Assembly (NCBI GenBank): GCA_001642005.1
Contig: LWCA01000303.1
Location: 1-32,940, forward strand
DNA length: 32,940 bases
Reading direction: 5' to 3'
Source: Intoshia linei
Lineage: Eukaryota > Orthonectida > Rhopaluridae
The stretch's first letter is position 1. Each line of letters begins with the position of its first letter. The notes beneath the pieces were generated by a model. It did not search any database and was not told where the DNA came from. It worked only from the letters and a program-made list of their open reading frames with translations. A program made the position numbers and the translations under genes. Positions 21,196-31,020 of the stretch are shown here, piece after piece.

Positions 21196-22501
21196 TGATC
21201 AAGTTTAAAATAAAATTATTTTATATACTTATCTTTACTGTCTTGTCTCGGTAAAATATTTTTTTATACTGTGTACAATAGGGTGTTAACTAGTGTGTTC
21301 AACTTAGTTTTTTTACTCAGTACAGTACAACTCAGTACTTTTTAAATTTTCAAAACTCAGTAAGTACTTAAGTACTTTAAAAAAACTCAGTGTATCAAAT
21401 GTATGTAATGTGTATGTAAAATGTATGTTCAAATGGAATGTAATTATGTCGGAAAATATTTACAAATACAAATACAGAAATTCAACGTAATTAAAAAAAT
21501 TAGAATTAAAATCTAAGTAAAATAATTAAGTTTATTAAAAAGTACTTGATATAAAGTACTCAATACAAATTTTATAAAACTCAGTAAAAGTACTTAGTAT
21601 TTAAAGTAATTTTTAAAAACTAAGTAAAAGTACAAAAAAGTACTTTTAAAAAAGTTAAACACACTAATGTTAACTTTTTGATCGAATTTTAGAAATTAAA
21701 AAATGCAGGGCCGTACGGTATGAGAAATGCAATAAAAATAACATCTGCGGTGTTTGTTTTTAATATTATTACAAAAACATCGGCCTGCTCTGCAATTTAA
21801 AAATACCCATAATATTTTGAACTGAAAGCACAAGTGTAACTAGGTTGTAAATTGGTTTTAAATTGTCATTCCAAAATTTCGCAATGCAGACATTATAATC
21901 TTACAGTAACAAATGTTGTATTATGTAGTCGGTGTCAAGTTGGACATACTTTGAAGGAAGATAACACTACCTGCATAAGTAAAAAATATGATTAATCCAA
22001 TTTACATAAAATTGTAGAATGTGGAGTTGGAATAAAAACTTGTATTGATCAACCACAAAAGTGCAATAATTGCACTGATAAACACTTTCCTAGTGTGGGT
22101 AACTTGACATGTGGGATAAAGTCCTGTTATGTATGCGACAGTGCTAAAGGAGAAAATTGTACTACGGGAAATATAAATTTAAATTTGGCAGGCTGTGTTG
22201 GAGATTGTATGATTGAGTTTAAATTTTAATTATATTTAGACCTTATCGGATGAAACCAATAAAACAGTCAAAAGAATGTGTTCCCCGGTTTTTTGTAATA
22301 TATCCAATATAAACACAAAATTTTGTAAGGGTGTTAGTTCAACATATATAGGTAAATCAATAATTCAATCATAATGTATACTAGTGTTGCGAAAGTTGTT
22401 GTTCAACGGATAAATGCAACATCGGAGACATTTCAGTAAGTTTTCAAATTAAGGCTACTGTTGCAGCAATTTTGTCTGTACTTTCTTTGATGTTCATGTA
22501 G
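21195..22501 (+). CDS. Cys-rich plus Ly6/uPAR-like surface protein, probably GPI-anchored
   Basis: Core exons are 21693-21749, 21844-21978, 22018-about 22212, about 22240-22332 and 22385-22501. The first part is Cys-rich in furin-like/growth-factor-receptor style (CSRCQVGHTL...C, KCNNCTDKHF). The second part has the Ly6 order of cysteines: CYVC, ENC, AGCVGDC, KRMC, PVFC, then CCSTDKCN, the classic Ly6 terminal signature. A hydrophobic tail (TVAAILSVLSLMFM) at the C-terminus fits a GPI-attachment signal. A likely signal-peptide exon (MIKFKIKLFYILIFTVLS) runs 21195-21250, but its phase 2 donor does not fit the phase 1 acceptor at 21693, so an exon is missing or the start is elsewhere. The junction near 22213-22240 is also unresolved: the obvious GT...AG intron is out of frame. 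Introns of 39 and 94 nt are clear. Confidence 0.68.
21290..21667. mobile_element. MITE built of AGTACTT subrepeats
   Basis: Termini CTAGTGTGTTCAACTTAG (21290) and its inverse ending ACACACTAA (21667), flanked by TGTTAA on both sides. The interior has many AAGTACTT and ACTCAGTA units in both directions. It lies between the claudin-like gene and the first clear exon of the Ly6-like gene, exactly where an exon that would repair the Ly6 gene's phase is missing. Confidence 0.7.
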
Positions 22502-22552
22502 CAAGTTCATATAATAAATTTATTTACATTATTATTTAAAAAATTATATACT

Positions 22553-23045
22553 TACTTATATAATATGCTACGCAATATTTGTTTGTGTGTGTGTTGAAAA
22601 ACCCAATTGTCCTTTTTTTTGAAAATCAAACAAGTTGGAGAATTTAAAATAATATATCTTCAAGCCAAAATCACAAATTACCCTTTTTTAATGAAAACAA
22701 CCCTAGAATTTAAAAAAATTTTAATCTGAATAAGTGATGCCTTCACGGTCAAAAAATCATTTTAGTTATATATTTTTTTTCCAAAATATTTTATTAAAAC
22801 AAAAAATATGAAATAATTAACAGTCCGAAAATTAAAAAAATAAAAGATTTTCTGATAGAGTTTATTCCAGTTGATATTAAGACAAATTTTCAACCCCAAA
22901 AATCAACGCATTCCCGGTGAGAAATAATTTTTAATATATTATCAACCAATATTTCGATTAAAATAAAAATTGAAAATGTGAATATTGATCCTACAATTTC
23001 AAAAAAAATGTGCATTGAATGTCTACACATTTCCAAATGAAAAAG
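22553..23045 (-). repeat. Family A copy, inverted
   Basis: Starts TACTTATATAATATGCTACG with a GTTTGTGTGTGTG run and passes through CAGTTGATATTAAGAC-type text. It ends near the CTACACATTTCCA block that matches 9140-9160 in reverse. Begins 52 bp after the Ly6-like stop codon. Confidence 0.72.
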
Positions 23046-23289
23046 TAAACTTTGTTCATTAATTAATGTAAGTAGGTTTTTGTAAAAGAATTAAAAGTTA
23101 CTAGAAACCTACATAATATCTTTCAATGCTTTTATTAATATTTAATGAAATAAATTTCTACGTCTCCAACCAACAGTATGCCCTGTCTTCTAAACAGGGA
23201 ACCTAAATTTTTTTTATCGCTTCGCTAAATTTTAAATTTTAATTTTAAAGGGCCCGGCCCTTTGCTTAGCCCAGGGCCCCAGTGGCTTA

Positions 23290-23900
23290 AGACGGCTCTA
23301 TATATATATTTTAACTGGAAAAAGCTGTATTTAATGTGATCTTTTTTTAAAATAATGGGTAATTTGTGGTTTTGACCATAAAGATATAAGTTTTTGAAAT
23401 TGAAATTTATGATCATGTTAATGATTTTAAAATCTACAAGATCAGAATGTAGATTTTAATAAATTCTATAATATAAAATTGATGTTTTTCTATTTAATTA
23501 CAATTAAGATTAAAAATTTTGTGTGTGTTAGTTTTTGTATAACTGGATGAACTGTAAATTTTTTTAAATTCCGGGACTTTTTTAATTTTTTAAAAAAAGG
23601 GTATTGTGGGTTTTAATTAGTTAATATTTATTATTTTAAAATCTGTATCAGAAAGTATATATTACCGTGTTATAGAGAGTAATATTATAAGTTCTAGGAC
23701 TCGTTTGATTTTTAAAAAAAGGATAAATGGGTGTTTAGACCGGTAAGATGTAAGTTTCTGAGATTGACATTTATCTTATTTCAACACCGGAAAAAACTGT
23801 AATAGAAATGTGAAATTTTTAAAACTTAAAGACTCTTAGTTATTGAAATAAACACACAGACAAAGAAATAAAGAGTTTTATATAAGTTAGGATAATGTAC
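23290..23900 (+). repeat. Two partial family A copies in tandem
   Basis: The GGGTAATTTGTGGTTTTGA block occurs at about 23355. A second start at about 23525 (GTGTGTTAGTTTTTGTA, AACTGTAAATTTTTTTAAAT) runs to the ACACACAGACAAAGAAATAA tail at about 23870. The minus-strand frame at 23416-23225 here is not a gene. The region from 23046 to 23289 shows GGGCCCGGCCC-like repeat debris only. Confidence 0.6.
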
Positions 23901-24040
23901 AACATACAATGTATATAATCTTATACTATAGATCTGTGTAAATATAAAAATATTATGATTTTATATTATCGAATCTACTTTATTTTTCTTATTAAATTCT
24001 ACTTTATTAGAATAAACATTTTAAAAATAAAAATAAATAA

Positions 24041-27000
24041 ATGCATTGTAAAAAGGGAAGTAATGTCAGTGAAGATGAAGTGGACATAAAACTTACTTCT
24101 CGGTTGTCTAATCTTCACATAAGTATATTCGAACCGCATTTGAATGTAGATATTCATTCAGAAACTTCTTCGAATAGCTCCGATGAGGTTAGATCTGACA
24201 GAAAGAAAAGATCAAATGATCGAGCAACTAATATTAAAAGAATCAATTATATTATTGATGAAATTATTTCTTCTGAAAATACATTTGCAGAAGCTCTTAA
24301 TTCGATTAATAAAGTAATTTTTTGTCAAAAATAATTTTTCATTTTAGAGGTCAGTTTTAAAAAATATGAAAAGTAAATTTAAAATAACAACATAACCAGC
24401 TCGGTGGTTTTTAAATGTTCAATTTTGGAAAAATGAGGCTCGAAGAAGATTTTCAGTATAGTCAGTTCTGAGCTCCACAACCAGTTCAGTAGTTTCTAGA
24501 TTAATATGTTCCCAAGATTTTGGATATTTTAATAATAACAATTACATCTTATAAAAATGAATCCTTTATAACTTTTACAATATTTATAAATTCCATACAC
24601 CAATTATTTATAATTATAATTAATTTTAATGCCGATAAAATACGCTCCATGGCTCATGGGCCATGGTTTGGACCAGTCTGATATATTATATCATCTTTTA
24701 TTCAAAATTTTGATTAATTTCATTTTTATTATATTTTGCTTGTTATACATGTATTTGTTATTATTAAAAATTATAAATTTAATAATAAAATGTGTTTTGT
24801 AATAAAAGTTTAGCCATTTAAAGAATTTATTGAAATCAAACGAAAGGAAACTAACGAAGTTATTGTGAGGCCTCAATTGTTAGATGAAATACTTGGACAA
24901 ATACCAAAATTGTATGAAAATTCAGTAACTTTAATAGACAAGCTTAAAAAATCAAATAGAATTAGCGTGATCACGTACTATTATCACTTTATTTAAATAA
25001 AACTCTATAAATATGTTAAATCGGTAAGTTCAATTCAAGCGCTATCCTTAATGACAAAATCAATAGTTTTTATTTAAGACTAACTACAGAGATTACTCCC
25101 GTTTGTTAAAAAAATTTAAAAAACTCTCAAACCCTTTTTAAATTATACCCACTTCAAGAAGTTTTTATTTGTCATGGACAAGAGTGGTTTATTTACTTGT
25201 ACCAGCAAATTTTTTTAATTATATAAATGACTATTTTATTAAATATAAACTAATACAATGACGCTTGTGAGTCTCAGAATTTTTTAATGCTTAGAACTAA
25301 GTACTAGGAAATGGGAATTTTTCCTTTATGGATGTTAAAATTTTGCTTTTTATTTTGTGATTGGATTAAGAGTTTTTTCTTGTAAAGTTTGGTAAAATCA
25401 AATTTTTTCAAAAAATATCGGAAAATAGATTTTACCTTAACTTAAGGTTTAAGGGTTGGTCAAATTGGAATTTTTATTTTGTGTATGTATTAAGATGTTT
25501 TTCTTGTCAGAGTTTTTTTAAAATTGGAAGAATGCATTAAAATTGTACAATGTACATAATATATTTTTTTGATTTAGTCGAAGTCAAAAATATAAAAAAA
25601 AGGATACAAATCACAGTATAATAAAATATATTTTGGATCAAGAATATTTCAATTGCTACAAGACTTATATGACTGAATTCAATAAATGCATTTCTCTTTT
25701 TCACCAAACTCGAATCAATAAACCAAGTTTTAACAATGCATGCTTAGAATACGAAGTAAATGTTTATTTTTTTATGTAACATTGAAAAATTTAAAAATTA
25801 TGCACATTATACATTTACAAGTTAATTTTAATTACATTAATATTTTTTTGTTATTAATTTTACCAATTAAAAATTTAACTAACTAACATATATTTAAAGT
25901 AAATGTTTACAATTTATATAATTTAGAAAAGCTCAATAATGAATAACTTAAAAATTGAATATAATTTGATAAAACCTGTACAAAGACTTCCACTACTTCG
26001 TTTATTAATATTTGGTAAAATTTTTATTATTTATATCAGGAGTCGGTAGCCAGTGGCCCGCTGGTCAAAAGTGGCTGACAGAATAATTTTGGTGGCACTT
26101 TGAGTAAATATGTCAATTATTTATTTTAAAATTTTTATCAATATAACCGTTAACTAATACTGGGATTAAAATTTTAATTAAAATGTATTATTACTTTAAT
26201 TAAATGTGAATTATAAATTTATCAAAATTAATCCAGCTTTGATATTACCTACATATATATAGTTGTAAAATTTATTTTTTCATAGGGATAATCATGTATG
26301 ATGTGTAAATTTTGTTGTAAAAATTCATGTATAATTTTTTCATATAAAAAGTTGCCCACGACATGCAAAAGGTTGTTGACCCCTGAGTTACACAAATACA
26401 TTAATGTATATTATTTTAAATTTTTATTTTTTGACAGATTATGAAAGACACTGTGATGAATCGAGTTATGAACACAAATTATCAGAAGGTAATATGAGTG
26501 TATATTATACAGTGTATAAATAAAAAATAAAATAATATTATTAATTTTTTTACCATAATTTTTGTGGATTCGTTTAATTATGAAAATTTCAAAAATTAAA
26601 ATATATATTAATAAGCCTAAAATTATCTTCAGAATGTTAAAAATTTGATCAAAAAAAATTTTAATTAAAGAAACCGACGAAAATTTCGTGAAAAAATCAC
26701 TATGATAAATTAGTAAGATTATGTTGATCATTTAGTTGTATCGCTCAAATGAATGTCGCTCTAGAACAGAGGCGGTGAAGTTTTTACTGTTCGAATGCCG
26801 TACTAACGTCTTTAAAAAATTTAATAAGGCCGTACCTTTACAAATAACATTTAATCAAATACAGCAATTATTATTAGACAGAATGTATGTATAATATTAA
26901 AAATAAAGTAAAAACAGTCAAATTCTAAAAATTGTCATAAATAGCATAAATTCCAGAAAAAAAAAATTATAAAAACCTATTTTGTCATTTTCAATGTGAT

Positions 27001-30000
27001 AATATATATTCAGTACCAATTTAATAAATACTTAAAAATAACAATTATATATTTATATCAACTGGAATAAGCTCTATCAGAATAATCTTCTTTTTTTTAA
27101 TTATCGGACAGTTAATTATTTCATATTTTTTGTTAATATAATATTTCGGAAAAAAATATATGAATACTAAAATGCATTTTTGACCGTGAAGGCGTCACTT
27201 ATTCAGAATGAAATTTTTTGTGTGTTTTAACAGGATACAACTGTACCACCTGTAAATTCTTTTAAATTCTAGGGTTGTTTTTATTAAAAAAAGAAGGGTA
27301 ATTTGTGTTTTGGCCCTGAAGATATAATTTTTTTAAATTTAAATTTATGATAATGATATGATAATGTTTATGATTTTAAAATCTGTATCAGCGTATACAT
27401 TTTTTTAAATTTTCCAACTCGTTTGATTTTCAAAAAGAGGGACAATTGGGGTTTTTAACCCGTAAGATGTGAAATTGGGAGGTTGAAATTTATCTTATTA
27501 TACGTCCCGGAAAAAACTGTAATTAAAATGTTATTTGATAAAATTCTAAAAATGGTAATTATTTCAATAAAGTGGAATACACACACAAATAAAAATCACG
27601 TCGAATATTATATAAGTAAGAATAAAATCATTTTCAATGAAAAATAATTCAAATTGTTCACAAGGCCGTACCAAATCGTCAATAAGGCCGTACTTTCCTC
27701 AGCTCTGCTCTAGAGAATGAATGTTAATAAAATTATAAATACAGTAATACATATTGATTTCTACTAAAATTATAATCTGATAAAATATATGTAGTTTCCA
27801 CTGTATGAGTCACCATTTATTATCGGTCGTTCAATTATATAATATTAATTTTTTGTAAATTTTAGACGCCTTAAATATTGTAACCAAAATTGTAGAAGAT
27901 TCAAATAATTTGCTTAAAATTTCTGTATCTATATTTATTAAATTATCATAATGTATCATCTTAGGACAGTGCACTAAAGATTCGAGAAATTCAGGGTAAA
28001 CTTGTTGGAAAATACAGCTTTAACAAATCGCAAATTTTCATTAAAGATGGAAAAGTTCATAAACAAGGAAGAAAGCAGTTTTTTGAATCTAGATTAATAT
28101 TGGTTATTTTAAGATGATAATAATATAAACCATACTTTTGCAGTGTATAATGAAAAAAATTTAGTTTAATGATGTTTTATTGTATACGAATATTGTTCGG
28201 TATGGGTTGCTTTTACGATATGCTTATAATTTGGACAGTTTGACGGTAATACATAGCAGTGATTCTCAACCTTTTGTATCGCGATGGGTTGACAAACACT
28301 GATATAAATATTTTGCATCAACTCGGTTATTTTGGGAAATTTAGTGTATTTTTATACCATAATAAAAATATTTATATGTCAGTTTATTTTTTTATTTTTC
28401 TTACAAAAAACTTTGTCAATTCCTTAAAAATCATTGAAAATGTATTGATAATTTACAATATCATGGTTAATTAATTAATTAATTCTTTAGGTTAAATCCT
28501 CCGATGACAGAGTGGCAGATAGTTACAGTTTTGAACTTATTACATCCACAAAAAGTTCAAAAATATTATGCACGTACTATTAAAATTTAATTGTTTGACT
28601 TGTAATTAAATTCAGATCGAAAGAAGATAGAGACGATTGGGTTAGCATAATAGACAAGCAAATTAAAGCATATCACCTTTTAATCAAACACGATGATGTT
28701 TCGAGTGAATCAGTAGAATTTAATTTAATTTCAAATTTTTAATGAGATTTAGGAAGACGAAGACATGTATATTGGATTTTTAGCTCCAACTTTGTTAGCA
28801 GACAAACAAACATCATCTTGTCCATATTGTACAAAACCTTTTACCTTATCTTATAGACGCCATCACTGTAAATCATGTGGGAAGGTAATTGTTAATTAAT
28901 TCACAATATTATGTGCCAATGTAGTATAACCCGACGGTTGGATTAGACCATTGGATCTCATAAAATTGTAAAAATATTTTTATGAATGGTAAAATGAGTT
29001 TGGAATCATTGCGTATATTTTGTATTTGTGAAAATTTAAAAAATTTTATAAAAAATATTGATAAAGTACGAAAAATTTAAATTGATAAATTAAACTTACT
29101 TATTGTGGAACTATCTAAATATGACCTTCCATCACTAAATAAATCAGCCATTCCCCTAATTTTTTGTAACCTATTTCCGGTAAATTTTTATTGGTTAAGA
29201 ACCCTGAAATCACATCCTTACTAATTTTTGGAGATTTACCAAAATTTAAGTCAATTAAATATTTTTTATAGTTTTTCATTACCAAAATTTGCCTTCAAAT
29301 ATCAAAAATAATTTTTTTTTGTAAATTACAATTTATCACTAACGTTGCGAATGGCGGATTGAAAATATCATTTTTGATTAATTAATTAGATTGTTTGCAA
29401 GAAATGTTGTTCGTGCTTAGCTCCGTTGAGGTACGAGCGTTTTAAGTCATGCAATGTTTGTTTTATTTGTTATTTCATTTTAAAAGAAGGTACTAGAATA
29501 CGTATCATAATAAACACTTTAATATAGCATGTACTTCACAAAATCAAGATTCCAAGAAAAAATCTTCATTTCATGAAATTATTCATGACGAAGCCTATGT
29601 AAATCGACTATCAAAACGATTTAAAATGCCAGTTTCGGCATTAAAAAGAAAAAAAAATTATTTCGAGGTTTTTTAGTTTGGTTACCAGAAAAATTTTTAG
29701 AAAATTAGAAAGGACATGATTTCTTCGTCTGATGAAGTTATTCCAGTACAAGTTCGTTTATCCAAGAAAAAATGGTCAAAATACTACATGATGATTGATG
29801 TTTATAGCATATATTTCATGAAAGCTGAACATGTTTTATTTGTCATGATTTAGTTATCTCATTTTTAGGACGAATTTACTCGGAAGGAATTTTTACTCAA
29901 CGAGCTACAAATTGTAATTAATTTGTTTATTCTTATTCATACAAGTACAAAATAATTTTCGCGGCTCCAGATAAATTATGTCGATAAAAATTGTCCTACA

Positions 30001-30913
30001 AATATATAACTAATATACGACAAATTATAAGTATACATCATTTTATTTTCTATCGAATTTTATTGAGGTCCGTGTAACCCTTGGGGTTAAAAATTATATT
30101 TCTGGATTCATGGAATTGAAAAAAAACATTAAAAAATTTTATCAACTTTTGTTAATTTCTATAGGAGAATTTTTAATACTTATTACAGATTTGCCAAATT
30201 TTTAGGGAATTTATCCCAAACCCTAGACGACCGGTAAATTATTATTTCAAAAATCCCACTTTAATCCATCATTAATAAAATTTACAAGTGTTAAAAATAA
30301 AAAATACTATTTTAAACCCTTCAGCAAAAATCCCCTTTTTCCAATATTTTTTTGTAAAAAACGATTTTATAAAATCGTATATGAATAACCTCTTATTCCA
30401 ACCTCAAAATAAAAACCAATTTTAGCAACGCTTAAGGTAATTTCATTTTTTTCCAATATTTTTTTGAAAAATCCCATTTTATTAAATCTTATGAGAAAAA
30501 ACTTTAAAAAAACATTTATTATTAAATGTTTTATATTTCATGTTTCCTTTGGGGTCCAAATAATAAATATTTTGAAATGGTGGTCCGTGCACTATTTGAA
30601 TTTGGAACCACGGTCTATTTGGGACTAAATAAATGAAATTATTATCTATATAAGTTTGTGTTATTTTAGGAAGAAAAGGAATCTACAAACACCTTACATT
30701 TGATGCATAAATGTAGACGGAAAATAGAAATAAAATTTAATACCGATATTAGTTTTAACAAGTAAGTTTTATAAATACTGTCGATTCGGTCCTATTTGAG
30801 CTGAACCTGAAAATTTTATTTTTTTATATTTTAGAAATTTATATAAAGTGGCCGGAAAAATACGTACTATCACTTTTAGTTTATTGGGAATAAATTTTTA
30901 TTCGTCATCATAG
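24041..30913 (+). CDS. FGD-type Rho guanine nucleotide exchange factor (DH-PH-FYVE-PH)
   Basis: Seventeen exons: 24041-24313, 24814-24974, 25578-25755, 25927-26014, 26438-26488, 27866-27924, 27965-28102, 28165-28245, 28491-28573, 28616-28712, 28753-28884, 29390-29489, 29528-29667, 29713-29799, 29869-29913, 30670-30761 and 30835-30913. All phases close: 627 residues. DH domain about 75-285 (SENTFAEALNSINK; IKPVQRLPLLRLLIFDYERH), which would load GTP on a Rho/Cdc42-type GTPase. PH1 about 295-410 (IFIKDGKVHKQGRKQF; FNDVLLYTN; DDWVSIIDKQIK). FYVE about 425-490 with eight zinc-ligand cysteines (CPYC, HCKSC, VCKKC, SCNVC) and the RRHHC phosphoinositide motif. PH2 from about 535 is short and lacks its final helix. 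Oddities: the DH PRY is PLL, the FYVE WxxD Trp is Leu, and the final exon is extended by a MITE. Expected site: endosomal membranes and actin. Confidence 0.92.
24620..24690. repeat. hAT right-terminus remnant in intron 1 of the FGD-like gene
   Basis: GGCTCATGGGCCATGGTTTG followed by GACCAGTCTG, the inverse of a CAGACTGGTCCAAACC-type hAT start. No left end found; the intron is 500 nt in total. Confidence 0.35.
25290..25520. repeat. Diverged hAT subunits in intron 2 of the FGD-like gene
   Basis: Repeated GGTAAAATCAAATTTTTTCA, TTTTTCCTTTATGG and GGATTAAGAGTTTTTTCTTG pieces match the ~100-bp modules of the 14273 element. Termini are missing. Confidence 0.5.
26038..26390. mobile_element. hAT-like element of the GGTCGGCAACC type, decayed
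   Basis: The left CAGGAGTCGGTAGCCAGTGG and right CAAAAGGTTGTTGACCCCTG are inverted copies of the same terminus, similar to 11614-11878. No convincing target duplication. In intron 5 of the FGD-like gene. Confidence 0.6.
26767..27707. mobile_element. hAT element, 941 bp, with a family A copy inside
   Basis: Termini CAGAGGCGGTGAAG (26767) and CTTTCCTCAGCTCTG (ending 27707). The flanking octamers CTCTAGAA and CTCTAGAG match at 7 of 8 positions. GGCCGTAC motifs recur near both ends. A family A repeat occupies about 27055-27612 inside it. Lies in intron 5 of the FGD-like gene. Confidence 0.85.
27055..27612 (+). repeat. Family A copy nested in a hAT element
   Basis: Begins TATATCAACTGGAATAAGC and follows the 9298-9862 order closely (CAGGATACAACTGTACCACC, CCCGTAAGATGTGAAATTGG) to an ACACACACAAATAAAAATCA tail. 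It is among the best-conserved copies, so probably young, and younger than its host hAT. Confidence 0.8.
28257..28301. mobile_element. 45-bp hAT relic, terminus to terminus
   Basis: CAGTGATTCTCAACC runs almost directly into GGGTTGACAAACACTG, its inverse. This is the size of two termini with nearly no interior. Flanks (ATACATAG and ATATAAAT) match weakly. It lies in the intron after exon 8 of the FGD-like gene. The + frame at 28259-28474 is a by-product. Confidence 0.55.
30060..30612 (-). mobile_element. hAT copy of the 14273 family, inverted, in intron 15 of the FGD-like gene
   Basis: Its right edge (GGTCCGTGCACTATTTG, TTGGAACCACG) is the reverse of the 14273 start, and the text before it (GGGGTCCAAATAATAAATAT) follows the same order. 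Modules of about 100 bp appear in reverse at 30300-30500. The left end near 30060 is poorly conserved and no target duplication is clear. Confidence 0.6.
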
Positions 30914-30986
30914 ATAAGTAGTTTTACTTTACATTTATCACCAAATAAACTAAACTTGATAGTACATATTTTTTCTGGCTACCTTA
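30845..30986. mobile_element. 142-bp MITE inside the last coding exon of the FGD-like gene
   Basis: Arms of about 45 bp are inverted: AAAGTGGCCGGAAAAATACG on the left and, read from the other side, TAAGGTAGCCAGAAAAAATA on the right, both continuing into GTACTATCA...TTTAGTTTATT. An exact ATTTATAT duplication flanks the element (30837-30844 and 30987-30994). Its sequence supplies the present stop codon of the GEF gene. Confidence 0.85.
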
Positions 30987-31020
30987 ATTTATATTAAAAA
31001 TAAATCATTCTATATTTTTA

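Noticed and set aside
26411-26731. 106-codon minus-strand hydrophobic frame
   Set aside because: Overlaps exon 5 of the FGD-like gene and family C debris; composition is plain AT-rich Ile/Asn/Lys/Tyr.
28259-28474. 71-codon + frame inside the FGD-like gene
   Set aside because: Begins in a hAT relic and lies in an intron whose flanking exons join in phase without it.
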